DNA of 64,000 nucleotides from F22 sp963668535. GTDB lineage: Bacteria > Bacteroidota > Bacteroidia > Bacteroidales > Bacteroidaceae. A program made the translations under genes and the position numbers. The notes beneath the pieces are model-generated. The model did not search any database, was not told the origin of the DNA, and saw only the letters and a program-made list of their open reading frames with translations. Location of the stretch: assembly GCA_963668535.1 (NCBI GenBank), contig OY764867.1:1-64000 (forward strand). Direction: 5' to 3'. Shown one piece after another: positions 18,356 to 28,368 of the stretch. Every line of letters begins with the position of its first letter. Positions within the stretch are counted from its first letter, which is position 1.

Positions 18356-19552
18356 TTACTTCCCTATCGCTCTAAAAATCGTATCATACCCATCAATCAA
18401 AACCTTACTTGTATGCTCCCAATTAAGTTCATTTATTATACGATTATATCCATACTCAGCCATTTGTGCACGTTTCTCAGGATTATCCAATAGTGCGACA
18501 ATCTTGTCAGCCATATCTCTTGCATTATTTCTCTCAGCATACAAAGATGCATCCTGTGCTGAATAACGTCCTTCAGTTAAGTCAAACTGTACTTGTGGTT
18601 TTTTAAGAGCCATATACTCCAATACTTTATTCATCGTTGACTTATCATTCATTTCATTGTACTTGTCACAGTTCACACATACATCAGCAGTGTTAAGATA
18701 ATCAAGCAGCACTTGATCAGATACACGACCTGTAAATTCAACGATATCATCTAGTCCCATTTCGCTACACTGGCGACGTAGCTCTTCTAAGTGAGGACCA
18801 CCACCAACAATACCCCAAAATATATCATCTCTTTTCAATTCTTCCTTTACATACTTAGCAGCTTCAAGAAGATACTCTACCCCTTCTTGTTGACCAATTA
18901 CACCAAGATAGCCAACCATAAATTTACGACCTCGTTTAATCTCTGGCTTAGGTGCTTGAATTTTTAAACGCTCCAATTTTGGCCCACTTCTCAATACAAA
19001 CACCTTTTCTGGATCCATACCGCCACGCTCAATAGCAATTTTCTTATATGAATGATTTGTTACAAAAGCGTACTCACAGTTTTTGTAAGTTTGACGTTCA
19101 AGCCACAATTGACTTTGGTATAACAAGCCAGTCTTTTTACCAAACTTAGCTTCGTACAACTCAGGACAAATATCATGATGATCAAATACATACTTCACAT
19201 CATACTTTCTAAACTGACGAGCAACCATATAGATATTATCTGGTGGGTTACAACCATGAATCACATCAAAGCCATGCTTCTTATAAATCAATTTAGCTAA
19301 ACGAATTTCTTCTCGTAAAGCAGTAAAATACTCTTTAACATAACCTACAAAGCCATTTCCTTCTTCTGGCAAATCATGACGATAAATATGTACCCCATTC
19401 AGGTGTTCATACTCCTCATTAAATCCTTTACCTTTAGGACAAATAACAGACACTGTGTATCCATTATTAACTAATGTGGTTGCTTCTTGCCATACACGAG
19501 TATCGAATGGCACAGGCAAGTTCTCTACAATAATTAGTACTTTTCTAGTCAT
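18356..19552 (-). CDS. Glycosyltransferase, GT4 type
   Basis: 398 aa. N-terminal acceptor domain VLIIVENLPVPFDTRVWQEA, and a C-terminal donor-binding domain with MVGYLGVIGQQEGVEYLLEA, WGIVGGGPHLEELR, VEFTGRVSDQVLLDYLNTAD and a DKSTMNKVLEYMALKKPQVQ loop. Full length. It starts immediately after the heparinase-fold gene (1-nt gap), so the two are co-expressed. Confidence 0.92.
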   Translation of the reverse strand: MTRKVLIIVENLPVPFDTRVWQEATTLVNNGYTVSVICPKGKGFNEEYEHLNGVHIYRHDLPEEGNGFVGYVKEYFTALREEIRLAKLIYKKHGFDVIHGCNPPDNIYMVARQFRKYDVKYVFDHHDICPELYEAKFGKKTGLLYQSQLWLERQTYKNCEYAFVTNHSYKKIAIERGGMDPEKVFVLRSGPKLERLKIQAPKPEIKRGRKFMVGYLGVIGQQEGVEYLLEAAKYVKEELKRDDIFWGIVGGGPHLEELRRQCSEMGLDDIVEFTGRVSDQVLLDYLNTADVCVNCDKYNEMNDKSTMNKVLEYMALKKPQVQFDLTEGRYSAQDASLYAERNNARDMADKIVALLDNPEKRAQMAEYGYNRIINELNWEHTSKVLIDGYDTIFRAIGK

Positions 19553-19553
19553 C

Positions 19554-21428
19554 TTATTTTAGTATTTTTATTGATGTATTTATTTGACTACCTTCCCCGT
19601 ACAGGCGTACAGCTTTGATAGGTCTTTCAATTCCATATTCTGGAGAATAATAACCTGTCTCGATGCGAATTTCGAAATCACCTTTGCAACACAATTCTGC
19701 AACAACGTCTTTAGAACCTTTCTTTGAAATAAAGACAATATTATCTTTAAAATCAACCTCAAATAAAGGTCCAATCAAGAAAGAAGATACAAAACTTGCA
19801 CCTTTATTAAATTCATCTTTAATAAGAAGTTGCTTGTTCTTGTCAAAGATAAACTGTCTTTGATGCGTAGCATTATATCCATTATGAGCAACTATTAACT
19901 CATCGCTGTCTACAGAGAATTCTTGCTTAATTACTTCACATTCTGCACGCTTACCCCACAGGAAGGCACCAAGCATTTGAGACTGATCTTGTCCCTCTAA
20001 TTCAACCGTATTATGATGCCTTGTTTTTCTATATTTATCACGCTTATTAAGCCAACAGTGATAAATATAAGTACCTGGGTCTATAAACAGTTCATCCCCA
20101 TCTAAGGTTAATTGAAAACTTAAGGCATCAGCATGACCATGTGCAGCAATACTACCAAAACCTAATGGTGCATGGTCTATACCAATAAGAATTCTGTCGT
20201 CAGTAGAACGCATAAAACTGTAGCCACCTTCTGAGAAAGTGCAGCTCTTATGTTCACATCTAGGCAAACTTTTAATGTAGGCCAGTTGATCCTCAGAAAA
20301 AAGCCACTGGATGTTCGTACAAGTTGCATCAAAATCATGATACTTCTTATTTAGTAATAAAGAGCAAAATTGCAAAACATACGCATAGTGAGAAAAGTAT
20401 GTCCCATCTAAATCGAGTATTTTACCTTCGTCATTATCACCAAAAGCGCAAGCTTTCGTTGAAGTGAACATGGAACTACTTACAAAGATAGACATCTTGT
20501 CAAGTAAAGCTTCCCATTCAGTAGGTATCTCCGTTTTGTTTGCATGCATGGCATGCATCATCAATGCATATGCTTCCATAACAAACGTTTGATAATGAAG
20601 TGACACCTCTTTATTCACGCCATCTTTGAAGTTTTGCTTATACAATTCTTCATCCAACAAAGAAACAGCTAATCTAACCCATTCATCTTGCTTATATGCA
20701 AAACCTGCAAGACCAATAGCTGTGGCTTCAACTAATAAGTGATTATTAGCTGATGAATATCTAGAATAATGCAGACTCACATAGTGAATCATATTTTGAA
20801 TACCAATATTTACTCTTTCGATAAATTCTTCTGGTACACCCTCAGACTGTTTAAGAAACGCCAAGCACTCCATCCAAGAAATAGCACGAATGGCTACTTC
20901 CATTACACTGACCCACGCTATTCCATGCAACCATGGATTATGTTTATTCCAGTCTTCAAAGAGTTCAATAAGCTCGCCAAGTTCACTCTTATCCTTAGTA
21001 AGAAAGTACAATTTTGCTAATAAAGCGAACTGAAAATGACGATGCAATTCCCAATTAGTTCTTGCATCCCCTATTTCATCACATTGCTTATATTGTAAGT
21101 CATAAGCAAACTCAACTGGCCATTTTTTTTCTGTCTGAAAACCCGCATGCCAGTCTTTTTTATAGCGGTTATAGTCAAAACCACCTAATAATTGTATGCC
21201 TTTTTTCGGATTACTCTCTAAGTTACTCCAATTTATTCCCAGCGCATCGGCATTAAATGTATCAACACTCTGTATTACTCCATACAAAAAATTATCAGCA
21301 ACACTTATGTTACAGTTAGAATAGTTATTTTTCTCACTGCTCATTAACTTCTTTTGCTGAAACCTCCAATAGACTTCAGGCACACTCATTGCCCGAAGTC
21401 TATTAAAGTACCAAGTGATTTTACTCAT
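19554..21428 (-). CDS. Heparinase II/III-like protein
   Basis: 624 aa. An alpha/alpha toroid N-terminal half (HNPWLHGIAWVSVMEVAIRA, SSANNHLLVEATAIGLAGFA) is followed by the beta-rich heparinase II/III-like domain (SEGGYSFMRSTDD, GHADALSFQLTLDGDELFID, DPGTYIYH). The family cleaves uronate-containing polysaccharides by elimination. I see no convincing signal peptide. Inside an export locus such a lyase usually trims or releases the chain or clears mis-localised product. A uronic acid substrate fits the two hexuronate-forming dehydrogenases here. It is 3 nt from its upstream neighbour. Confidence 0.88.
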   Translation of the reverse strand: MSKITWYFNRLRAMSVPEVYWRFQQKKLMSSEKNNYSNCNISVADNFLYGVIQSVDTFNADALGINWSNLESNPKKGIQLLGGFDYNRYKKDWHAGFQTEKKWPVEFAYDLQYKQCDEIGDARTNWELHRHFQFALLAKLYFLTKDKSELGELIELFEDWNKHNPWLHGIAWVSVMEVAIRAISWMECLAFLKQSEGVPEEFIERVNIGIQNMIHYVSLHYSRYSSANNHLLVEATAIGLAGFAYKQDEWVRLAVSLLDEELYKQNFKDGVNKEVSLHYQTFVMEAYALMMHAMHANKTEIPTEWEALLDKMSIFVSSSMFTSTKACAFGDNDEGKILDLDGTYFSHYAYVLQFCSLLLNKKYHDFDATCTNIQWLFSEDQLAYIKSLPRCEHKSCTFSEGGYSFMRSTDDRILIGIDHAPLGFGSIAAHGHADALSFQLTLDGDELFIDPGTYIYHCWLNKRDKYRKTRHHNTVELEGQDQSQMLGAFLWGKRAECEVIKQEFSVDSDELIVAHNGYNATHQRQFIFDKNKQLLIKDEFNKGASFVSSFLIGPLFEVDFKDNIVFISKKGSKDVVAELCCKGDFEIRIETGYYSPEYGIERPIKAVRLYGEGSQINTSIKILK

Positions 21429-21431
21429 ATT

Positions 21432-22805
21432 TTAAAAATCTGTAGCTTGAATATCTTTTTCGATAGTATTATTTTGAGATTCATTTGTATTAATTGAACC
21501 CCAAGAAAGTCCTTCATATACACCGTCATAGTCTACTTCTTTCCATGCACGTACAAGGTCAATAACAATCTTATTTGGATATTTCTTCAATACTTCATTA
21601 AACTCTGCTTCTTTATTTGTTACAACAATAACATCAGATTCAGCGCATACAACATCCAACTCTGCAGTTACAAAATGCTGTAAGTGTGGAATCTTGGCCA
21701 TGATAAAGTCCTTATTCGTACCAGTCAACTCTGACACCTTAACATTTTTATCATATATATTAATTGAGAAACCTTTACCCAGTAATGTTTCTACTACATC
21801 AACGATAGGGCTACAACGCAAATCATCAGTTCCAGCTTTGAAGCTCAAGCCCAAGATACCAATCTTACGCATACCTTGTTTGATAATCAAATCAATAGCT
21901 TTTTTCTTTTGCTTTTCGTTACTGTCATTGATACTGTTAATCACAGGTACATCGATATATAAATCACGCGCTAGCGTTCTTAATGCTTTTGAATCTTTTG
22001 GAAGGCAAGAGCCGCCATAAGCAAAACCAGGCTTGAAATAATAAGGTGAAATATTCAATTGACGATCCTTACAGAAAATTTCCATCACTTTGTGACTATC
22101 AATATCTAGACCTTTGCAGATATTTCCAACCTCGTTACCAAAAACAATTTTCAAAGCGTGGTATGTATTATTTACATACTTCATTATTTCTGCTACTGCG
22201 ATATCAGTTGCAATAAATTCAGCATTGATATCCTTATATAGCGTTCTAAACTTTTCATCAGCAATTTCGCTATCTGTACCGATAAGTGTCAAAGGAGGAT
22301 TCATATAATCTTCAACCGACGTACCTTCACGCAAGAATTCTGGGTTAGAAACAACTGTAAATGCCTCACCACGTTTTTTACCTGAAGCTTCAGCTATTAT
22401 ATTTCCAACTTTTTCATTTGTTCCTGGTAGTACTGTACTACGAATCGCAACAATATGAAAATCATCTTTCTCTGCAATTGCTTCTCCGATTCGTCGAGCT
22501 ACATCAAAAATATAGTTCAGGTTCAAGTGTCCTTGAGGAGAACTTGGAGTACCTACTGCAATAAAAGAAATTTCAGAGTTCAAAACTGCTTCTTTAGGAT
22601 CAAGGGTAGCTGATAAACGACCATTATCATGTCCCTCTTGACACAATGCGTCAATATCTTTCTCAATGATAGTTGGCTTCCCTGCATTAATAAGATCAAT
22701 CTTATTTTGGGAAATGTCAACTCCAATAACGTTATGTCCTAATTTAGCACAGCATGCTGCACCAACACAACCCACATAACCTAGTCCAAAAATACTAATA
22801 TTCAT
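21432..22805 (-). CDS. GDP-mannose 6-dehydrogenase-like nucleotide-sugar dehydrogenase
   Basis: 457 aa. Rossmann start FGLGYVGCVGAACCAKLG, STVLPGT, and the catalytic C267 in KPGFAYGGSCLPKDSKALRT. That block, preceded by RQLNISPYYF, looks more like AlgD-type GDP-mannose dehydrogenases than UDP-glucose dehydrogenases. The expected product is GDP-mannuronate, but UDP-HexNAc dehydrogenase activity is not excluded. Together with the heparinase-fold gene next door it suggests an acidic glycan. Confidence 0.88.
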   Translation of the reverse strand: MNISIFGLGYVGCVGAACCAKLGHNVIGVDISQNKIDLINAGKPTIIEKDIDALCQEGHDNGRLSATLDPKEAVLNSEISFIAVGTPSSPQGHLNLNYIFDVARRIGEAIAEKDDFHIVAIRSTVLPGTNEKVGNIIAEASGKKRGEAFTVVSNPEFLREGTSVEDYMNPPLTLIGTDSEIADEKFRTLYKDINAEFIATDIAVAEIMKYVNNTYHALKIVFGNEVGNICKGLDIDSHKVMEIFCKDRQLNISPYYFKPGFAYGGSCLPKDSKALRTLARDLYIDVPVINSINDSNEKQKKKAIDLIIKQGMRKIGILGLSFKAGTDDLRCSPIVDVVETLLGKGFSINIYDKNVKVSELTGTNKDFIMAKIPHLQHFVTAELDVVCAESDVIVVTNKEAEFNEVLKKYPNKIVIDLVRAWKEVDYDGVYEGLSWGSINTNESQNNTIEKDIQATDF

Positions 22806-22837
22806 AATTAAAAAAATTATCTATTCAAACTGTTCGA

Positions 22838-23458
22838 TTAATTTACTTCTCTAATAAATCGAGCTGGATTACCAGCCCATATTTCATTGTCAGGAACCGA
22901 TTTAGTAACAACAGAACCAGCACCCACAACAGAATTTTCGCCTATAACCACACCTTTTAATATATAGGAGCCAGCTCCAATGAAAGCACGCTTTTTAATA
23001 CGTATTGAAGCAGTTCGTTTCCCGTTTAAATCCTTAGCGCGGCAATCCCTATCATATGGTTGTAAAGAATGAAAATCTGTATCATAAATCTTAACCCCCC
23101 CCCCTATCTTCACTAAATCTTCAATAACAATATGATTATGACAAACTATTGTACTTTGTGACATTCCAACGAAGTCTCCTATAATCAAAGTTGCTTTTGG
23201 ACCTACTCTAAAAATTGAAGGCTGCGGAAATCCTATAGGATTCGCGCGTTTACCATTATTTATGGTGAAATCTTTCCCCAATTTGCATTTACCACTCCAA
23301 TCAACATCAAAATAAGGGACACCTCTCGTTATTACTCGTTGAGAATCAACTCTATTAAGTATCAACTGATAGTGCAAAGATGCTAATGAGTAAACACTTG
23401 CAAAGTACCTAAAGAAAAATCTCATCACTTTAAAAAACAAAGAAAGTATTTTTTTCAT
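22838..23458 (-). CDS. Hexapeptide-repeat acyltransferase (WbbJ/maltose acetyltransferase type)
   Basis: 206 aa. Left-handed beta-helix with TLIIGDFVGMSQSTIVCHNH, IVIEDLVKIGGGVKIYDTDF (then H), and the C-terminal IGENSVVGAGSVVTKSVPDN plus EIWAGNPARFIREV, the standard end of this acetyltransferase family. The H in VCHNH and the DTDFH segment are the probable active site. It acetylates a sugar of the repeat unit. It lies 2 nt from the candidate polymerase gene. Confidence 0.9.
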   Translation of the reverse strand: MKKILSLFFKVMRFFFRYFASVYSLASLHYQLILNRVDSQRVITRGVPYFDVDWSGKCKLGKDFTINNGKRANPIGFPQPSIFRVGPKATLIIGDFVGMSQSTIVCHNHIVIEDLVKIGGGVKIYDTDFHSLQPYDRDCRAKDLNGKRTASIRIKKRAFIGAGSYILKGVVIGENSVVGAGSVVTKSVPDNEIWAGNPARFIREVN

Positions 23459-23460
23459 AT

Positions 23461-24672
23461 TTACAAATTCTTAAAAAACAACTTTATCTTTTCATCAGGC
23501 ATTCTTCTAAACTCATTGGAAGAAACTAAAGCTATAAAAATCCACAGTACAATGTGTTGAGTATCAAAAGCAATTGTATCTTCTATCCATCCAATACACC
23601 ATCTTGCAGCTACAAAAATTGAGAGTCCTCTGCACATTACATTATCCGAATAAAAAGCTCCTAGAATTATTGCTCTTATATAAAAGAGGCTATAAAATAC
23701 ACATCCAATAACTCCAATCCAAGTAAAGACATTAGGAAAACAAACTTCATTCTTATTTCTAACAAATCTTCCTTTATATCTAAAGTCATTCTTTGACATA
23801 CTACTTCGTTTAAAAAGCCATGGAGAGTCATTACCTAATGCTGGGGTTCTTCCCATCAGGACATAATCATTATTTATAGCGGAAGAAAATGTTTCAATAT
23901 ATATAAAGGATCTTGTATCAACAAACATACCCCCATCTTCGTTATCTGTCTCTACTTCACTGCCCACATATTGTTTAAAATCAAACACATTAAAGGCGCC
24001 TGAAATTCCAAGAGTAAGAAAAATCGGAGGGAAAGCTAACAGCAGCACTATACTACACTTGTAGATAAAATTCGATATTTTACTGTAATTATATATATAA
24101 AACGCACTACAACAAGCAAAAAACATTTTCAAAATTTGAGATCTAATACCTCCATAATCAAAAAGAGCAAAAGCTATCAAAATAAACAAAGGAAGCAGTC
24201 TCTTCTTGTTTATATTAGGATAAGAACAAAGGATTAAAAAATATAATGGAAAATAAAACTGAATTGACGGGTATTTACCTAATAATAAAACAGATAGAAT
24301 AACGGGGGCAGTAAAAAAAGCAAACCACTTTCGGCTTATTCTTTGTATTAAGCCCAAATTAGAAAAAGGAATTAACAATAAAGGTAAAGAAAGACACAAA
24401 CTATTTGAAATCAAGTTCTTGAACATTGCAAAATTTTCAACAATAAATGCTCCTTTAACAATAGCTATTAACACATAAATCGAATATATCATTAACAGTT
24501 TATCGCTTGAAATGCGTTTTTTTTGACTAAATATTGAAACAAAAAGTAGAACTAAAGAAATTGCAATTGACAATGTAAAGACCTTAGGAATTGCTTCCGT
24601 CCACGCTAAGATATCTACACAATTCAGTAGAATAAACAATAAACCAACTAAATTTATTTTATTAATTTTCAT
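23461..24672 (-). CDS. Candidate O-antigen/capsule polymerase (Wzy-like)
   Basis: 403 aa, almost entirely hydrophobic, with around ten to eleven membrane helices and one long hydrophilic loop (about residues 230-310, containing DTRSFIYIETFSSA and GRTPALGNDSPW). Such a periplasmic loop is typical of Wzy and WaaL proteins, which are not conserved in sequence. It is the only Wzy-like protein in the cluster and sits near the flippase. Assigned by topology and context only. Confidence 0.7.
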   Translation of the reverse strand: MKINKINLVGLLFILLNCVDILAWTEAIPKVFTLSIAISLVLLFVSIFSQKKRISSDKLLMIYSIYVLIAIVKGAFIVENFAMFKNLISNSLCLSLPLLLIPFSNLGLIQRISRKWFAFFTAPVILSVLLLGKYPSIQFYFPLYFLILCSYPNINKKRLLPLFILIAFALFDYGGIRSQILKMFFACCSAFYIYNYSKISNFIYKCSIVLLLAFPPIFLTLGISGAFNVFDFKQYVGSEVETDNEDGGMFVDTRSFIYIETFSSAINNDYVLMGRTPALGNDSPWLFKRSSMSKNDFRYKGRFVRNKNEVCFPNVFTWIGVIGCVFYSLFYIRAIILGAFYSDNVMCRGLSIFVAARWCIGWIEDTIAFDTQHIVLWIFIALVSSNEFRRMPDEKIKLFFKNL

Positions 24673-24733
24673 AACTTAAGTTCAAATGTAAACTTGCTTG
24701 ACAGAAAAACGAGCTCTCAACATATAACAAACT

Positions 24734-25822
24734 CTACTTTTCAAACAAGTCTTTAAGTTTGTCATAGTAAACTTGTTTAAAGTGTGGCTTTAATTTCACC
24801 TCTTTGTAATCATTGAGAATTTTAGCTACACTACTGACAACCATATTCAAATCATCCGCAAAAGACACTATATCATATACACCATCAAACCATTGAACAC
24901 CTGTAGAAACTTTATGATCATTTGTCTTAATCACAATCACCGGAGTGTTTGCCACTAGTGAAAAAATTGTGCCATGGTACCTATCAGTGATAATTACCTT
25001 GTACTTTGAATATTCTTCAAACTCATCCATAAGAACCCCTAGTAAATCATTCTTCAGTTTATCTTTAGGAATATTCTTTGTTGTGTCAGATATAGTAACT
25101 TTCTCTCCAAAATTAGCTTCTAGAGTACCTGACAACTTTTGTAGCTCTTCTTCACTATAAAACTTCTCGCCATCGTTTCTTCTACACAAGAGAATACCTT
25201 TCCTTTTATTAAGGAAATCAAATTTGCCTATGAGAGTTGTAACAATGTCTGGATATAGTGCTAGTTTCAAATCAGGAAACATCTCAACAGCTTTCTTATA
25301 CGAAACTTTATCTCTTGATAAAAACAACATGTTCTCGGCTGAATTATAACTACTACTAGTTCTTAATTCATTTTCCTTTCTTTGAAAGAATATTGTTTGT
25401 GGCATCATAAGAATCTTTGCATTTGGAAAATTATCTATAACTAATCTATGCATCTCATCATGAAGTCCACCTAGGTCTTGAGTTGTATATCCACTCTGGA
25501 ATACAATTATGTCGTTATTTTGCTTGCATTTAGAATAGTGCTCAACAAACTGAGCTCTTTTAGTTGTTACTTCAACTGGTGAGAATTCAGTCACTAATGC
25601 ATCTGGATAGTTTTCCTTTATCCACTCTCTTATGCAAAATAATTGTGCATTATCTCCTAAATTATTGTGCGTTACAGTACCTAAATAATATATTCTCTGT
25701 TTACCTAAAGAATCAGAACAGAGCATATTAAACTTAGATTCAACACTCCTTGCGACGCATTTTTCACGCCATAATTTAAAAAATGGTCGATACAACGGAC
25801 CAAAAACTCGCTTTACTACCAT
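24734..25822 (-). CDS. Polysaccharide pyruvyl transferase family protein
   Basis: 362 aa. Family features: YYLGTVTHNNLGDNAQLFCI near the start, IIVFQSGYTTQDLGGLHDEM, AKILMMPQTIFF, and near the C-terminus ITDRYHGTIFSLVANTPVIV, the signature of CsaB/ExoV-like proteins. These move pyruvate from PEP to a sugar as a ketal. It begins 3 nt after the SDR gene. Pyruvylation would add negative charge to the glycan. Confidence 0.88.
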   Translation of the reverse strand: MVVKRVFGPLYRPFFKLWREKCVARSVESKFNMLCSDSLGKQRIYYLGTVTHNNLGDNAQLFCIREWIKENYPDALVTEFSPVEVTTKRAQFVEHYSKCKQNNDIIVFQSGYTTQDLGGLHDEMHRLVIDNFPNAKILMMPQTIFFQRKENELRTSSSYNSAENMLFLSRDKVSYKKAVEMFPDLKLALYPDIVTTLIGKFDFLNKRKGILLCRRNDGEKFYSEEELQKLSGTLEANFGEKVTISDTTKNIPKDKLKNDLLGVLMDEFEEYSKYKVIITDRYHGTIFSLVANTPVIVIKTNDHKVSTGVQWFDGVYDIVSFADDLNMVVSSVAKILNDYKEVKLKPHFKQVYYDKLKDLFEK

Positions 25823-25825
25823 ATG

Positions 25826-26638
25826 CTATCTTTTATCTAATGTTCCTGAACCACCAGTAATATACAAAGTGTCTCCAACAACATAATCACCAATATTACT
25901 TACCAAAAAAAGTGAAAAATTAGCTATTTCTTCAACATCTGCTGCCCTACCCGAAGGATTACACGTCCATGAATAATCATTATCTTTAGATTTAAAATTA
26001 AGCATAGGTGTTGCGGTAGGCCCTGGAGCTATTCCGTTTACAACAATACCATATTTAATTAATTCATCAGCTAATCCTAACGTTACGCCATCCACACACC
26101 TTTTTGAGATTTCATATGGTGACCATGAGGGTTTTAGAGCAGAGGCTGAACTCACATTTAGAATATGTCCTTTAATCTTCTTTGAAATCATATGATTGGC
26201 TACTGATTGGCTCATAAAATACAACCCTTTCAGATTAACATCTAACACGTTGTCCCAATCATCTTCTGTAACACTTAGAAATTTGCCTTTCCCATGATAT
26301 CCCGCAGAGTTGACAAGTATATCTACGTTATTATTATCCAAAAAATTACTTAAAGTCGACAAAGCTGCATCTAGATTAGTTAAATCCATACAAAGAGCTT
26401 TTACACCTAGTTGATCTGAGATTTCATTTAGCCTAATCTCATTTCTTCCAGTAATATACACAGTACAGCCTGATTCTACAAATTTCTTTGCTATAGAGAA
26501 TCCAATTCCACTAGTTCCACCCATAACAATTGCCACTTTTCCTTGCAAGAGATCTGTCTTGACTACATCAACGTGCTTGACTACAATTTTTTCTTTAACA
26601 AATACCTTGTTAAAATAATCCTTTATTCTGTGCAACAT
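25826..26638 (-). CDS. Short-chain dehydrogenase/reductase
   Basis: 270 aa classical SDR: cofactor motif MGGTSGIGFSIA (residues 39-50), NVDILVNSAGYHG, the catalytic serine block HILNVSSASAL and YEISK (YxxxK), and VNGIAPGPTATPML. It has an extra N-terminal segment of about 30 residues. It starts 1 nt after the MenD-like gene ends, so the two form a pair, probably in one pathway to an unusual sugar or acyl group. Substrate unknown. Confidence 0.9.
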   Translation of the reverse strand: MLHRIKDYFNKVFVKEKIVVKHVDVVKTDLLQGKVAIVMGGTSGIGFSIAKKFVESGCTVYITGRNEIRLNEISDQLGVKALCMDLTNLDAALSTLSNFLDNNNVDILVNSAGYHGKGKFLSVTEDDWDNVLDVNLKGLYFMSQSVANHMISKKIKGHILNVSSASALKPSWSPYEISKRCVDGVTLGLADELIKYGIVVNGIAPGPTATPMLNFKSKDNDYSWTCNPSGRAADVEEIANFSLFLVSNIGDYVVGDTLYITGGSGTLDKR

Positions 26639-26639
26639 C

Positions 26640-28364
26640 TTACTTCCTTATTATGTTTCTAACTCCTTTAAGCAGCTTTTTAACCTCATTTTTTTTTGAA
26701 GGCTTTCTATTGCTAGAATAGAAACTCTTTGTAATTTCTGCATCAGATTCCATTTCTGTGAAAACCTCCATAAAAATTGGAGTCTTAGATGGTTGACTTA
26801 GTTGCTTAATAGCATCTTCTAACTCTTGCTTATTCGAAGCTGATACATATTGTATTCCTAAAGACTCAACCCATCCTTTAGCTTTCTTAGAATGTTCTGC
26901 ACATATATGAGTATTCATTGTTGGAACATTCGACTTGTCGACAAAAAGATGAAATTCAGCTCCACCTCCATTGTTCAATAATATTATACGTACATTATTT
27001 CTCAAGCTACGAATTCCTAACGCATTCATATCATAGAAAAAACTCAGGTCACCTGTTAAACAAAATGCTAATTCATCAGTTGTTGCAGCTTGTCCCATAA
27101 AACTTGAAAGACACCCGTCTATTCCTAAGGCACCAATATTTGAAAATGACTTTACATTCTCAGCAAGTTTAAAATATTGCATTACTCTTGCACTATTTAA
27201 TATTGCCATATGTAATATTGAATTAGGTGGTATAGCTTGAGCTAGCTTAGATGCAACATAAAAATTAGAAAAATCAAATTCAGGTATATAAAAACTATCT
27301 AATGCCTTCTTCCACTCATTATAATAGCTAGAATCACTTTCAACTTTGGCTAAAGAGTGCTCAACTATATATTTAAAAAAATAACTTGGGGAACAACAAA
27401 TCACATCAGTTAAACCCTTAAACACATCACGATATCTACCTGAAGGGTCAATCGACCAGTGATCAAATTTAAGATAGTTCTTTCTTAACAATGGTTTCAG
27501 TCCATATGAAACAATGTTATTACCAAAGGAAATCACTAAATCAGGAATTAAAACTTGACTATCATTTTTTTGGGCCTCTGTAATAGGATAAGTTGTTACC
27601 GTTCCATTACAATTAAGATTTGATATGTTTTCAACAGAAATCACACAGTTATATGTAGTAACAAATTCCTCAATATTCTTGATATCTTCTTCTGAAAAAA
27701 CAACATTTTGACCTACAACAATAAGAATGCGTTTTGCCCTTGTTAAGCGCTTTACATAATTCATCCAAACATTCTCACTAGCTTCGAGAGATAAATAGTC
27801 AACATGTTTTATAGATGGCAATGTCTTAACATCATAATCTGCATAATTACCTACAATAGGTATGTTAATATGAGAAGGGCCTTTGCTGAAATTCACACTT
27901 GCTAATACAGCCTCCTTTATCAATCGTTCACAAAGCCATAATTCATCACTATTTGTACCAGTAGGTAACTCAACAGACTTTAAACTTACGTCTCCAAAAA
28001 TTGAATGTTGAGTTATTTTTTGCGTCTCAATCTGGCCATTGTAACATGGATTTTTATCTGCTGTAATTGCTATGATTGGGACATTCTGGTAATATGCCTC
28101 CGTCATTCCTGGTAGATAATTACTAACTGCAGTCCCTGATGTACATACACATACCACAGGTTCATTCATTCCCTGTGACAAACCTATTGCATAATAGACA
28201 GCACTTCTTTCATCAACAACAGAATAACATTTAAAAAAGTCATCTTGCTCTATTGAATGAATTATAGGTACATCACTACCTCCAGGAGAAAGAACGACTC
28301 TAGAAATATTATAGCTTTTCAGTACAGCCACCAGCAATTGCACACTTTTAAAATTTGAATACAT
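26640..28364 (-). CDS. MenD-like thiamine-diphosphate-dependent enzyme in a glycan cluster
   Basis: 574 aa, full length for ThDP enzymes. N-terminal Pyr domain with LSPGGSDVPI and the activating glutamate E52 (VVDERSAVYYAIGLSQG), then CTSGTAVSNYLPGMTEAYYQ, a central domain, and a C-terminal PP domain with CLTGDLSFFYDMNALGIRSL near residues 434-453 (the GDx...N metal/ThDP site). It resembles MenD, but no other menaquinone gene is nearby. Next to an SDR and a pyruvyl transferase it more likely builds a carbon-carbon-linked or 2-keto-acid-derived substituent. Known ThDP enzymes of polysaccharide loci give precedent; the reaction here is open. Confidence 0.82.
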   Translation of the reverse strand: MYSNFKSVQLLVAVLKSYNISRVVLSPGGSDVPIIHSIEQDDFFKCYSVVDERSAVYYAIGLSQGMNEPVVCVCTSGTAVSNYLPGMTEAYYQNVPIIAITADKNPCYNGQIETQKITQHSIFGDVSLKSVELPTGTNSDELWLCERLIKEAVLASVNFSKGPSHINIPIVGNYADYDVKTLPSIKHVDYLSLEASENVWMNYVKRLTRAKRILIVVGQNVVFSEEDIKNIEEFVTTYNCVISVENISNLNCNGTVTTYPITEAQKNDSQVLIPDLVISFGNNIVSYGLKPLLRKNYLKFDHWSIDPSGRYRDVFKGLTDVICCSPSYFFKYIVEHSLAKVESDSSYYNEWKKALDSFYIPEFDFSNFYVASKLAQAIPPNSILHMAILNSARVMQYFKLAENVKSFSNIGALGIDGCLSSFMGQAATTDELAFCLTGDLSFFYDMNALGIRSLRNNVRIILLNNGGGAEFHLFVDKSNVPTMNTHICAEHSKKAKGWVESLGIQYVSASNKQELEDAIKQLSQPSKTPIFMEVFTEMESDAEITKSFYSSNRKPSKKNEVKKLLKGVRNIIRK

Positions 28365-28368
28365 AGAT

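Noticed and set aside
26640..28364. True menaquinone biosynthesis gene menD
   Set aside because: No other men gene nearby, and its neighbours are glycan genes; kept as MenD-like.
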